A model generated the notes under the pieces. It did no database searches. It saw only the letters and a list, made by a program, of their open reading frames with translations, and had not been told where the DNA came from. Position numbers and translations under genes: made by a program. A stretch of DNA of 64,000 nucleotides from Tenrec ecaudatus (taxonomy: Eukaryota; Chordata; Mammalia; Afrosoricida; Tenrecidae): positions 73,838,494 through 73,902,493 of the forward strand of contig NC_134535.1 of assembly GCF_050624435.1 (NCBI RefSeq). The letters are read 5' to 3'. Shown here one piece after another: positions 34,380 through 46,723 of this stretch. Position 1 is the stretch's first letter. The number at the start of each line of letters is the position of its first letter.

Positions 34380-35115
34380 CAATCAGGTCACAGACAATGA
34401 GGCCTCTGTGTGGGCATGGCCTTCTCCTGAGGATTCTGGGAACTCCTGTCTTCCTCACTGAAGGCACAACACAAGCTCTCCCTGTAAGAGAATTCTGTTG
34501 ACAAGCCTGATGGAGCTACACTGATGCAGCCAGAGCCCTGGAGCTGCAGAAGCCACGAGGAGACCCAAGCCAGCACTGAGATGTTTCCACCACCACTGGA
34601 TCCACAAGACTCTCCACCCACTGGCCTGTGAGCTTCCTGAATTCAGCATCATTGCATGTGTTGCATGATTCTCAAGAGGAATTTATAGATTGGTATTGGA
34701 CATATGGGCTAATATCGGACTTATGGACTTGATCTTGTCTGGGCTAAGATGTGTTCTTCATATACAATTATTTTGGGAGGGGCGTTCACAATTTATTTCT
34801 GACCCCCAGGACTCTCCTGAACCAGCACAGGTAGTGCCACATCGTTCCCATTAAGGACCCCCCTCTGTCCAGGATTCATGCCATCAGAAGTTCTTGGAGA
34901 CGATGTCATCCGCCTTGGCGCCAATGATGCGGTTGCTGGCTGAGCATATCCGTGGCATGTACAGGTCCACAAACTCGCCTGCGTTGTTCTGCATGTTGGG
35001 GCCAGGCCTGAGGACACCATGCTGAAGGCGACCAAAGAAAGCACAATGACTTTTTATATAAAGCTCTTTTTTATACACATGAGTCTCCCTAGATTTGTTT
35101 CTCTAGTCCACCTGG
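34380..35115 (+). mobile_element. LTR-like repeat (family B), interrupted by an RPS21 retrocopy
   Basis: It shares its right end with the copy at 2110-2295, and in reverse with 46.17-46.69 kb. The body is split at 34775-35042 by the retrocopy. It is an old fossil; LTR origin is probable but unproven. Confidence 0.4.
34775..35042 (-). pseudogene. RPS21 retrocopy with in-frame internal deletion
   Basis: RPS21 is the small ribosomal protein eS21. On the minus strand 34994-34884 reads [18 protein letters not shown] and onward to the normal C-terminus VSKNF and a stop, in one frame without introns. It has 36 residues against 83 in human RPS21; about 47 codons are missing between the GAK of the N-terminal half and the AKAD of the C-terminus. 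Both edges contain the codons GCC AAG, so a deletion between short direct repeats fits, although an alternatively spliced parent mRNA would too. The copy sits inside a family B repeat between imperfect repeats at 34764-34774 and 35043-35054. It lacks the ribosome-binding core, so it is a pseudogene. Confidence 0.8.
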
Positions 35116-35779
35116 ACTAACACAGAGTGGTATAGGGGCCACACCGGACCTCCTCCAGCTTCACAGGAGGAAGGAAAATTCAACTCCACATCTGCCCAAG
35201 GATGATTGCCACAAGGCAGGGGTCCGACATACCTCCACTCTCTAGCCTTCTTTACCCTTCCCTGACACCAACCATCTCCCAGTGGCACTCTATCTCTCTG
35301 CTGGGTTGTATAATCCATGCAATGGCCACACAGAACTCACAGAGAATACTCACACCTCTGGAAGCATATCAGAGAAGTTAACAGGTTACTACAAATTAGG
35401 ATCAGAAAAGATTAAGGATACAGTCCTTTGTCCCCAGCAGCACCTTTCCTCTGCCGTGCCCGCAGCCATGTCTCTCTCTGGTCCTCAGCATCTCAGCCGC
35501 ACAGCCCCTAAGCCTTGACTCAGTCCATAGGCCAGGAAGCCCACGGCGCTGTCTTGTGGTCTCGGTACTCTGACCTCTTGTGCCTCTGCTCCTCACGACT
35601 TCAGGCAAGAATCTCACACATATTCTACAGGTGGATCTTCTTTCTTTTTTTTTTTTTTTTTTTTTTTTTTGGATCTTCTTTCTTGATCGCAGTAGGATTC
35701 CTTTCTTCCTGCTTCTGTGATGATGACTTACTGAGATGATGACTTACCTGGCCAATAGGAACACGCGGGATTAGTACGG
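35116..35779. other. Intergenic, T-run, no gene
   Basis: A T-homopolymer tract at about 35643-35670 is followed by a short direct repeat of 'ggatcttctttctt' on both sides. No gene. Confidence 0.4.
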
Positions 35780-36355
35780 TCACAGTTTGATTGTAGGGCA
35801 AAGAGATAAATGGCTCAGCAAGCCCGCCTCTCTATCTCTTGCTCTCTGGTGATCAGACCAGCCTGCAGCTGCCTTTAGCTAGTTTTCTGCCTCGACTTGT
35901 GAGCTACACTACCCGTGGGACACCCAATCCATGCATCATGTCGCTAGAACTTGAGTTTCCTTTGAGACCTGCTTCACCATGGTGCTGATGCATACATTGC
36001 TTCAGCTTGAGGTTGGTGGATTCTGTCGCCTTGCATTGTTTGAACTCGATATCCCATCCCGGCCTGCTTCGCTAAGCTCCTGAACTGCTGGCTGTTGGTG
36101 ACTCGCCATGCTGTTGGCTGCCTGTTGGCAGGCTGCCTGCATTGCCTGAGGGGAGGACTCAGCTGTCTGTTTCCTTGACCTTGGACCCAGCAGCCCTTTT
36201 GAGTTGTGGGACTCCTAATACATTAACTGTTCCACAGAAGTGAGTTGAACTGAGCCCTCTGAACTGCTGTTATATTCCTTCATGCTGTATAAACCTATTT
36301 TTTTATCAATCATAAGAGTCCTGGTTTTGTTTCTCTAGAAAATCCTGCCTAACAC
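35780..36355 (+). mobile_element. Probable LTR fossil fragment
   Basis: It ends in 'tttctctagaaaatcctgcc', a form typical of old ERVL-type LTR ends, and shares that style of end with family B. Old, solo; the exact family is unknown. Confidence 0.35.
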
Positions 36356-36724
36356 ACTCACTTTACATACCCAGTGGAATGGCAAAATTGATCAATTCCA
36401 ATATCTTCAGTGTTTCCCATACCCTGTTTGCATGATCCTGCCCAATCATTTAGTGAAAGTTCCAGACTGGATCGAAGAGCCATACCCAGCACTGTCACTT
36501 TACCACAGCCCTCAGCAAGATGAATTAACATATAACAAAAATATAGATATCATAAGTCATTCTTGTTTTGCATGGGGCCCTGATGAGTCAAAGATGCCTC
36601 AACAGTACCTAACAACAAAGCAGGTTTGTGAGTTGATGGGTGTTTTGGGTTTTGTTTGGGGGACGGGGGGGGGGTAAGAGAGAGCATTATATCAAAAGAG
36701 AAATTGTATGGGATACCCCACCCA

Positions 36725-38640
36725 AATGGATTTTTCCCCTCAAAGCTATGTATTTAAATTTTTAAAATGTATGCACCCATTTTATCTTCAGCAACTGTGT
36801 CGGGAGGGTGAACATCACAGAATGCCAGGTTATTAGAACAAAGTGTTCTTGTGTTGAAGGAAGTCTTAAGCAGATGCCCAAAGTCCGTCCACTTCTTCAA
36901 TGTGTTGCCATATAGATATAGGTACATAGATCAATACCTCTATTTTAAGAATTAATTTATTTACATAGGTGCACACCTACCTCTATCCATCGCGGTGCCT
37001 CCTAGATCTTTCCTCTGTTTCTTATTACCTTCTCCTGCCCCACCATTATACTCGCCCTTCTTCTGCCTCCTAGTACTTCCTCTCAGCTGGACTGCTGTTG
37101 CTCCAGCACCCCAGGATCTCTACTGCCTCCCGGTTGTTGCTTTTAATTCCCTAGTTGTTCCCATCTATGGCGCTGCTTTCTCACTGCTCCTTTCCCTGCC
37201 TGCCCCTCCCCCCTAAGTCCCTCCAAACCGTTGGTCCCGTTGCTTTCTCCTTGGGCTTGCTTCCTGTGCCTATCTTATATTGGCAGGCAAACCAACAATA
37301 ACAAAGACAAAACAAAAGAAGATTGAATAAAAAGAGAAAACAATAACAACAAAAGCATACATAATTCCAGGTCTGTCCGCTGACCTTTAAGACTATCTCT
37401 CCACCAGACCTTGGGGGTGCTGGGAACTGCTCCTCTATCCTAAAGCCTATTGTGGAGGCTTCTGGGGGGGGGGCGGCTTTGCTTTGCTCCAGTTGCTGAC
37501 CTGGTATGTTCCCTTCTTGGTTCGCCTCACTGTCGAGGGTTCAGACTGGACACACTTCCTGCTGTGTTGCTGTGTGTCCCCAGTATTGTCCTCTGTCACA
37601 GTATGTTCCAACTAGGGGCCATCATGTCACAAGCTGTTATCAGCCCTCCCTGTGCCTTAGCAGCTCTGTGCAGGGCCGTCATCCTCAGGGCTTGGTGTTC
37701 CAGTATGGCGGTGGTTCTCCACCTTCCTACTGTCGCCACCCTTTAGTACAGCTCCTCATGTTGCGGTGACCCCCCAACCATAAAATCATTTTCATTGCTA
37801 CTTCATAACTGTCATGTTGCTACTGTAATGAATCAGGCCTCCCCCGTGAAAGGGTCATTTGACCCCCAAAGGGGTCGCGACCCACAGGTTGAGAACCACT
37901 GCAGTAAGGGTCTAGTCCTGTGCTCTCTCTTTTTCCTTCCTGGTTCGCTTCTGTGAGGGCACGGTAGGCCGGCCCCTGTCCCCAGCCTGTAGGCTTAGTG
38001 TTGTCCTCTAGAGAACATATTCCCTGGGGAGGGGTCAGTCTGCCTCTGACTGGGGCCTGTCCTGTAGACCTTTCTGTTCATGAGCTGCTCCGTGTGGCTG
38101 CATTGCCCTCAAGGTTTGGTGCGCCGTGTGGGACCTGCACGCACACTCCCGTTTTAGTGGAGACATGAACGGTACCCTCCCCACTGGGTGGATTAGGGCC
38201 TTGCTCCCCCCGTGCCATCATCTTCCCTTTTTTCCCCCCTTCTCCCTTCCCCGCCCACCTTTCCCCTTCTTTGTGTTGGAATGAAATGTGCATCCTTGGG
38301 TTTGGTCTGTCCCCACCTGGTTGCCTGTACCTCAACCTATAAAGTGTGAGATTAGTGGCTTTTCTTCTAAACCTGCTGTGCTGATTATACTTGCCTCAGG
38401 GGACTCGTGTACTTGTCCTTTTGTGGTTGCTGGCTTTGCTTCATGTCATTTTGCTGTAGCACCCCTATCTTCAGGATCTCTTCATGCAGTTGAGCATCAA
38501 GCAGGGCCATGTCATAAGAACTCGCTGTCCGTAGGTTGGGACTAGAATTGAGTGCAAGCCCCAAGTCCATGCATGCATCTACAGTTGATATAGGTCTCAG
38601 TTCACCTAGAGCCATCATTGTCACTTTATGTCATCCCCGC
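36725..38640 (-). mobile_element. Old family A copy, about 1.7 kb without its SPIN insertion
   Basis: The order of blocks matches family A in reverse from the end of the internal unit through its 5' side, as in the older copy at 12365-13480, and extends further 5' than most copies. A SPIN element is inserted at 37709-37901. Confidence 0.6.
37709..37901. mobile_element. SPIN non-autonomous hAT transposon, 193 bp
   Basis: Ends in gagaaccactg with the inverted partner ggtggttctc at the left. The interior matches SPIN (ccataaaatcattttcattg, ggggtcgcgacccacaggtt). The flanks cagtatgg (37701-37708) and cagtaagg (37902-37909) are an 8-bp target-site duplication with one change, as expected for hAT. 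SPIN families spread by horizontal transfer. Confidence 0.92.
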
Positions 38641-39050
38641 GGAGCAGCCAGTCCAGGTGACTGGTAGCAACCCTGTAGGGCAGGGTAGGGCTGCCCCTTC
38701 ATCAAGTTTCTAATGGCTGGCTGTTCAGAGAGAAATCACCAGGGATTACTTTGGAGGCATCTCTGGATTTCAGCTTTTCTATTAGCAACGCATCGTACGT
38801 GCGCATTTAGAGCAGTCAAGGCCTCCCACATGGATGTGTCTGTACACATATGAGTCGGAACTGACTCAGAGTGACCCTGTGGACACCAGAATGAAACACC
38901 ACCTGGTCCTGAGCCACGCTTGCAGCTGTGTTTGGGCCCATTGTTGCAGCCACTATGTCAATCCATCTCTCCCACTTGTTCTCTGCCCCTTGACTTTGCT
39001 AAGCATGGTGTCTTTTTCCCCAGCGATGGTCTCTGAACTGTGGAGCATTT
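38641..39050. other. AfroSINE remnants, no gene
   Basis: Two short reverse AfroSINE-like pieces (about 38645-38705 and 38845-38890) in otherwise unassigned sequence. Confidence 0.4.
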
Positions 39051-39059
39051 CACAGGTTT

Positions 39060-39790
39060 TAAAACAGGATGAAGGGAAGGGAGTTCTCTGAAGTAGCTAT
39101 TTACATCAATGAAGGAGGCCACAGGAAGGCTTGCACCCCACCCTTCTCTTCCCACGATTCTTGCTTCATTATGTCAGATCACATTACGGGGAAGGTCTTC
39201 CTGCCAAACAAGGGATTAACCAGTAGAAGAGTGGGAATTCCAGAACAATTCATTGTATTCGAACATGGGCCATGAAGCAGTGTGGGAGCAGACCAAGGAG
39301 GTAGTGCATGGTTTAAAATCAGGAAAGGGGTGCATCGGGGGTGTATTCTGTCACCACACTTGGTCAATCTCTCTGTTGAGCAAATCATCGGCGAAGTCGG
39401 ATTCTATGAAGAAGAATGCGACATCTGGATTGAAGGAAGGCATAACAACCTTGAGTCTGAGTCTGTCCCACCTGAAGGTCAAGGACAGATTTGACACATT
39501 GACCACCCATGACAGAGGCCTGATGAGCTGTGGGAGGACGTCGTTCAGAAAGAAAGCAGGATGGTCATTGCAAAGACAGGACAGAAGGAAACGATCAAAG
39601 TGGTGTAGGGGCAGCACCGTCTGCTCCTTGGGCAAGTGGAAGAGGACCACGTCTTCCACGGTCCAGGGAAGGCTCTGTGGGAAATGCTGACGGCTCAACC
39701 GGGGAGCTGAGGATGCACTGGATGGTCTGACTCTCCCCTAAGATAACAGACACTTTCCCTCCTGTTCTCTGAGAAAGCTGCTGAACACAG
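39060..39790 (+). mobile_element. RTE LINE fragment with reverse-transcriptase motif region
   Basis: 39282-39450 reads WFKIRKGVHRGCILSPHLVN and onward, which is the RTE RT block preceding the YADD catalytic box, then an INNL-like segment. The following part continues out of frame. An inactive remnant. Confidence 0.75.
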
Positions 39791-40066
39791 CACTCTACAA
39801 GGATCAGTTACTCCCTGTTCCTGGCCTTATCTCCCCTTCCGGATCATAGACAATTTGGATAAGAAAAATTAATATTTCTTTGTTTGCCCTCGGCTCATTG
39901 TCAACAATCCCCTTGTGTGGGAACTTGCCACAAGACGCAAGGTATTTTGCAAGCGTGGTATATAAAGCTGCTTTGAATAAAGCTCTGGGTCTTGCAGTGT
40001 CTATTTTCCATGTGTCCCTAGGCCTCACCTGTCTCCTTGTCTTTCTCTTAATCTATAGGTCTTCTT

Positions 40067-40393
40067 TTTTCCTTTAAATCATTTTATTGGGGTCTCATAC
40101 ACCTCTTATCACGATCCATACGTCCATCCACTTGCACATTCATTGGCCTCATCATTCTCAAAGCATTTGCTCTCCACTTAAGCCCCTGGCATCAGCTCCT
40201 CATTTTCCCCTCTCCCTTCCCACTTCCCTCTCCCTCATGAACCCTTGATAATTTATAAATTATTATTATTTTGTCATGTCTTACACTATCCGACATCTCC
40301 CTTCCCCCACTTTCTGTTGTCAGTCCCCCAGGGAGGAGGTTATATGTAGATCCTTGTCATCGGTTCCCCCTTTCCACCCCACCTTCCCTCCAC
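40067..40393 (-). mobile_element. Family A copy, 327 bp, with 17-bp target-site duplication
   Basis: aatctataggtcttctt (40050-40066) and aatctacaggttttctt (40394-40410) flank it, with two differences. It holds only the 3' terminal third of the element. 40411-40763 beyond it shows no gene. Confidence 0.85.
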
Positions 40394-40763
40394 AATCTAC
40401 AGGTTTTCTTAATTGAAGAGCATGCGCCTCTTGAACCCTGTTCCGATCTGTCAGAGAGCTGGTCTCATGAATCTCACACAGTGGATGTCAGAAGAGACTC
40501 TGAAACTTGCTCTTAATCATAGAGTAGCTAAAACAAACGATGAAGTCAAAGGGCTGAACAGAAACTTCCAAAGGTTAGCTTGAAAAGACAGTCACCCTTT
40601 GACATTTTTGGTTCGGCTCTTTTGTTTCATCTGGGCTTTTTGTTTTTGCTTTCAGTATTTATTGTAGACAATACATATACAATGCATGAAACATATATAG
40701 GGAAAACATAAAGTGAAGGTAGAATTTAATGGAATATAAGGTAATCACCACCAAGGTCACTCT

Positions 40764-41620
40764 TTAAAAAAATTTAGTGATCATTTTATTGGGGGGGGGC
40801 TCTTACAAATCTCATAACAACCCATCATTCAATTGCAGCAAGCACACTTGAATACATGTTGCCATCAACATTTCCAAAACATTTTTTTTACTTGAACCCT
40901 TAGTATCAGCTCCTCTTTTTTCCCCTCCCTCCTCTACCCACCCACCCTCATGAATCCTTGATCAATGATATATTATTATTGCTATTTCATGTCTTGCACT
41001 GTCCACTGTCTCCCTTCACCCACATTTCTGTTATTTGTGTCCCTGTTGGGGGGGCCACGATATATCCAACCTGGTGATGGCTTTCCCCTTTCCTGTCCTC
41101 CCCAACCCCCCCTGCCTTTATGATATTACTACTCCCACAACTGTTTCTAAGGGTTTTATCTGTTCTGAATTCCATATGTCAAGAACTCTTAGCTATACCA
41201 ATGTGTGTATTCTGGTCAAGCCAGTTTTATAAGATACAATTGGGTCATGGTAGTCAGGGAGGAGGAAGCATGCAGGAACTGGAGGAATGATGTGTGTTTC
41301 ATTGGTGCTACACTGCACCCTGGTTGAATTGTCCCTTCCTTACAATCCTTCTGTGGGGGGATGTCCAATTGTTGACAGATGGGCTTTCGGTCTCTACTCC
41401 AACACCCCTCTTTTGCAGCCATATAATTGTTTGTTGTGGATCTGTTGATACCTGATACCTAAGCCCGTTGATGCCTCATGATCACACAGCTGGTGTGCTT
41501 CTTCCATGTGGGCTTATTTGCTTCCCTGCTAGATGGCTGCTTGTTTAACTTCAGGCCTATAAGGCCCCAGATGCTATACCTTTTGATAGCTGGACACCAT
41601 CTGTTTTCTTCACCACATTT
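40764..41620 (-). mobile_element. Family A copy, older subfamily
   Basis: Reverse copy from the 3' terminal block to the middle of the internal unit. It ends where SPIN sequence begins at about 41621. Confidence 0.75.
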
Positions 41621-43610
41621 ACAGTGAGGAAGCAGCAACAAAAATAATTTTATGTCCTGGCCCACCAGGCTTTGAGGACAATGACCTCAATTAGAGCAGC
41701 CAGTCCACAGGAGGACCACATGGCCAGCCCCACTATAAGACATGACGTCCCTCACTGACCCATGGCCCTGCGGGGGACAGCACCGGAGACACGGTGTGGA
41801 AATTGTGCCCCACCTGATCCCACCGCACCGAGGCAAAGCACTGGGGGAGTACAGCGGAACAGCAAGGGAATGGAGCGGCAAGGTCCCCAGGGAATGCTGA
41901 CGGTGGACTTTGGGGCCAGGGCGTGGTGCCCCAACAGACTGGACTGGAAAACACTCCTAAAGGCCAACAATTGATCCTTGAACTAACTACGAGCTTTTCT
42001 TTCTTGTTGTGTTTGTTTTGTTCTTTGTCAGTGGTTTGTTATTGTTGTTGTTTTGCTGTATATTGTTGCTTGATTTGCTGTCTTGTTTTTGTGCATGTTA
42101 TTATCTCCGCAGGTCTGTCTTAATAAGATTGGCTGGATGAATGAACAAGCTGGAGGAGAAAACAACAGGACCGACAGTTCTCGGTGGGGGGGCATGGGAT
42201 AAGGGGAGGCGGGGGGAAAAGAAGTGGTGTTAACAAACCCAGGGACAAGGGAAAAACAAGTGATCCAAATTGGTGGTGAAGTGGGCATAGGAGGCCTGGT
42301 AGGGCATGATCAAGGGTAATGTAACCAAAAGGAATTGCTGAAACCCAGGTAGGGATGGAGCATGATAGTGGGACAGGAGGAAAGTCAAGGGAATAGAGGA
42401 AAGAGCTGGGAGGCAAACGGCATTTATAGAGGTCTAGATAAAGACATGTACATATGCAAATATATTCATGTATGAGGATGAGGAAATAGATCTATGTGCC
42501 TATATTTATAGGTTTAGTATTAAGGTAGCAGAAAGACATTGGGCCTCCACTCAAGTACTTTCTCAATGCAAGAATACTTTCTTCTATTACATTGGCATTC
42601 CATGATGTTCACCGCTCCGACACAACCACTGAAGACAAAGCGGGTGAACAAGCAAATGTGGCGAAGAAAGCTGATGGTGCCCGGCTATCAAAAGAGATAG
42701 CATCTGGGGTCTTAAAGGCTTCAAGGTAAACAAGCGGCCATCTAGCTCAGAAGCAACAAAGCCCACATGGAAGAAACACACCAGCCTGTGCGATCACGTG
42801 GTGCCAGATGGATCAGGTATAAGGCATCATCAGAACAAAAAACCTTACCATAGTGAATGAAGGGAGAAGTGCAGAGTGGAGACCCAAAGCCCATTTGTCG
42901 GCCACTGGAGATCCCCTCACAGAGGGGTCTAGGGGAGGAGATGGGTCAGTCAGGGTGCGATGTAGTACCGATGAAGAATACAGCTTTCCTCCAGTTCATA
43001 AATGCTTCCTCCCCCCCAACTACCATGATCTGAATTCTACCTTGCAAGTCTGGCTAGACAAGAGGATGTACAATGGCGCAGATAGGAACTGGAGGCACAG
43101 GGAATCCAGGGCGGATGATACCTTCAGGACCAGGGGTGTGAGTGGCGATACTGGGAGGGTAGAGGGTGAGTGGGTTGGAAAAAGGGAAATGATTACAAGG
43201 ATCTACATGTGACCTCCTCCCTGGGAGACAGACAACAGAAAAGTGGGTGAAGGGAGATGTCAGACAGGGCAAGATATGACAAAATAATAATTTATAAATT
43301 ATCAAGGGCCTCATGAGGGAGGGGGGAGCGAGGAGGGAGGGGAAAAAATGAGGACCTGATGCCAGGGGCTTAAGTGGAGAGCAAATGTTTTGAGAATGAT
43401 GAGGGCAATGAATGTACAGATGTGCTTTACACAATTGATGTATGTGTGGATTTTGGTAAGAGTTGTATAAGCCCCTAATAAAACAATTAAAAACAAACAA
43501 AAAATAAAGTATTGAAGAACAAGGAAAAAATAGTGTTATGGTTGGGGGGTCACCAGCACACGAGGAACTGTATGAAAGGGTCGTGGCATTAGGAAGGTTG
43601 AGGACCACCG
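41621..43610. mobile_element. SPIN remnant split by a family A insertion
   Basis: The left SPIN piece (41621-41654, acag...gaagcagcaac...aataattttatg) and right piece (43526-43610, ggttggggggtcacc...aggaaggttgagg) are adjacent parts of one SPIN element. The family A copy at 41655-43525 separates them. The SPIN outer left part is missing. Confidence 0.8.
41655..43525 (+). mobile_element. Family A copy, 1,871 bp, inserted into SPIN
   Basis: The SPIN-derived string aaaaataattttatg (41640-41654) recurs as aaaaatagtgttatg (43526-43540), the target-site duplication. The copy starts in the end of the coding remnant (compare about 20700-20790), has a single internal unit (about 42590-42820), and ends in AATAAA plus an A-rich tail. 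Confidence 0.88.
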
Positions 43611-44175
43611 GACAAGAGGGTCTGATTGCACTCTACTTTGGGTAGCGTCTGGGCGAACTAGAGAGCAGCCTGTGCATAACAGAAACATCTCGAAGTAGCC
43701 TATTACGGGGGGAGTCTGTGGGGATAATTTTTAGTCAGGAGAAGGTGACTGGGATTCATCTCCAACTCACAAATGTGAAGGCCTTCCTCCACCAGAGTCT
43801 GCCTCCCAGACTCCTTAAATGTGAGCATAAAGAATTTGTCCGCATACACTGTCTTCCCGGTTCGCAGTTTCCCACAATTCTTGAGATGACCTCTAACTTT
43901 TGGTGGAGTATGCTCAAGGTCATAATCCGGCTCTTGTGGATTTGTTTTCATTTTCTTCATCTTCAGCTGGACTTTTCCTGTGAGCAAATGGGGTCCGCTC
44001 TGCAATCGACCCCTGGCTTGACTCTACCGTGGCTGAGCTTCTACATCGCCTCTTTTCACGGGGGCAGTGGCAGTCTATCCCACTTGTGCATGGCATCTGG
44101 TGAAGCCCACGTGCATCATCTCTTCTATGTTGTTGAAAAGGGGTTTTGCAATGATTAAGGCATTGGGCTTTCAAA
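43611..44175 (-). other. Non-repeat segment with overlapping open frames, unrecognised
   Basis: Two overlapping minus-strand frames (43703-44005, 100 codons; 43920-44240, 106 codons) fall in sequence I cannot match to any repeat. One contains a lysine-rich KMKKMKTNPQEPDYDLEH stretch. It could be a decayed retrocopy of an unidentified mRNA. No splice structure or start context supports a live gene. Confidence 0.3.
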
Positions 44176-44179
44176 ATTC

Positions 44180-46130
44180 TTTCTTTTTTAATAGTACTTT
44201 TATTGCCATATCTTACGCAATTCAATAAATCCACTGGCACACAATTCTGTTGTTCAATCCCACTGCATGGAGTGATGTAATCATCAGTGCTATCAGCTCC
44301 CCATTCTCCCCCTTAACCCCACCTGTCTTCCCATCCTCTCAGGGAACCGTTACTGTTACTGCTTCTGCAGGGTTCTCTCTCTTGACTTCCACGTACTGAT
44401 CAACCTTAACTATACAAATGAACATACGCAAATCTAACATGATTAATGAGGTAGAACAAATAATGGCCTTAATAGTAAGGGGAGGAAATATTAGAGAACT
44501 GGAGGAACTACGCGTTTCAGCAGTTCCATACTGCGCCTGGATTGATCATCCTTTCCGTGTGGCCCTTCTGAGAGGGACTGTCCGATTACAGAATTGTAGG
44601 TGAGTCTGGGTCTCTGTTCACCCACACCCTTTCACATCAAGTTGGTTGCTTGTTTTTGAACTTCTGATATCTCTTCCCAAGGACACCTCATGATCACACA
44701 GGTTGGTGTGCTTCTTCCATGTAGGCTTTGTCACTTCTCTGCTAGATGGCCATTGGTTAGTTACAAGCCTTTAAGACCCCAGATGCTATGTCATTTAACA
44801 GGCATGCATCAACAGCTTTCTTCACCACATTTGCTTATTCACCTATTTTGTCTTCAGAGATCTTGACAGGAAAGTGAGTATCATACAATACCACATTATT
44901 AGAATGAACCGTTCTTGTACTGAGGCAGGATTTAAGTAGAAGCTCAAAATACATCTGCTTACACATGCATACATGTGTATATTTTAAATTTTTTCATATT
45001 TTCCCTCCCACCCCACAGTTATGTTTACCCATCATTCACATATCAGTAACTCCTCTCCAATACAATTCAATTATTTAACTACGTCAATAAAAGCAACCCA
45101 CAAGCAGCAAAGCCCACGTGGAAGAAGCACACCAGCCTGTGTGATCACGAGGTGTCGAAAGGATGAGGTATCAGGCATCAAAGAGCAAAAAAATCATATC
45201 GTTGTGAATGAGGGGAGGTACAGAGTAGGGACTCAAAGCCCATCTGTAGACAACTGGACATCCCCTTACAGAAGGGTGGCAGGGAGGAGACGAGCCAGTC
45301 AGGGTGCAGGGTAGCAACGAAGAAACATACAACTGACCTCTAATTTCTAAATGCTTCCTCCCCTCCCACTATTATGATCCCAATTCTATCTTACAAATCC
45401 GGCTAGACCAATGGTACAGATGGGAACTGGAAACACAGGGAATCCAGGGCAGATGATCTCTTCAGGACCAGTTATGAGAATGAGGATACCAGAAGGGTGG
45501 AGGGAGGGTGGGGTAGAAAGGGGGAACCAACTACAGAGATCTACATATAACCTCCTCCCTGGGGGGACAGACAACAGAAAAGTGGGTGAAGGGAGATGTT
45601 GGACAGTGTAAGATGACAAAATAGTAATTTATAAATTGTCAAGGGTTCATGAGGGAGAGGGCAGTGGGGAGGGAGGGGGGAAATGAGGAGCTGATGCCAA
45701 GGGGCTTATTGGAGAGCAAATGTTTTGAGAATGAGGAGGGCAACAAATGTACAAATGTGCTTGACACAATTGATGTATGGATGGATTGTGATGAGTTGTA
45801 TGAGCCCCCAATAAAATGATTTTAAAGAAAGAAAGAAGAGCTACCCACTCCTCTCTGTCAATTTTAGAACACTTACTCTTCTCTTGTACCCCTCATTATG
45901 GACTCCCTGCTCCCCTCCCCTGGCCCCTCTCCTCCCAGGCCCCCCAGGAACCGTCAGTCCAGTTGCTGTCTCCCTAAGGTGACCTATCCTGGATTACTTG
46001 TATAGATAAACGCCAAAAAGAAACCACCCATAAAAATAGTCCCAAGTCTCGCAAGAATAATAACGTAGAGCAGATTAATGTCTGTCTGTTTAAAGAAAGC
46101 AAAGGACGACATGTTCCATTCCCCGTTTAT
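44180..46130 (-). mobile_element. Old family A copy split by a young family A insertion
   Basis: The old copy runs 44180 to about 45095 and resumes at about 45836-46130. The block order is right, but divergence is high. The interruption is the forward copy in the next entry. Confidence 0.55.
45096..45835 (+). mobile_element. Family A copy, about 740 bp, nested
   Basis: It starts in the 'gcagcaaagcccacgtggaa' part of the internal unit and ends in CAATAAAATGA plus a GAAA-rich tail. The opposite orientation to its host copy shows that it is a separate insertion. Confidence 0.75.
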
Positions 46131-46169
46131 TTCAGGGTTACCACTCATACATACCTTTCACCTTCAGTG

Positions 46170-46690
46170 ATTGTGGTCTGTGCGAGTCTGGGTACTTAAG
46201 AGAAACACATCCACAGAAACTCATATGCATAAGAGAGTATTATATAAAGGTTAAGTGCACATCAAGAAAACATCCCAACCCAGTGCTGCCCAAGCCCACA
46301 AGTCCAACATTAACCCATATGTCTGACACCAATCCACAAAATCTTCCTCCATCTCACAAAACAGACGCAATGATGCCGACTGCAGGAAGAAAGCAGAGTC
46401 AGTGAATGTGTAAGCGTCTCAGCTCTGGCAGGGGTCTCCACACTGCTGCTCCAGCACCCAGGGCTGCATCGGGGTAGGTCCATGCGGCTTCTCCTTGGGG
46501 ATGTCTTGCAGGAAGTGAGCTTTGTCAGCTGAAATGGGGAACTGGCTAAGGCAGCTGCACGCTGGTGCGACCATCACAAAGCAAGAGACCCAAGAACTAT
46601 AAAGGTGAGGCTCACCGAGCCATTTTTCCCTCCACCCTTCAATTCACCCCACATGTGTTTATTGGTCAGGTTGGCACATAAACTTTAACT
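46170..46690 (-). mobile_element. LTR-like repeat (family B), reverse
   Basis: The reverse complement of the repeat seen at 2110-2295 and 34380-35115, more complete at its 5' side. An old fossil; its classification is uncertain. Confidence 0.4.
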
Positions 46691-46723
46691 AACTCATGTC
46701 TGAAAGGCGAGCATCCCATAAGT

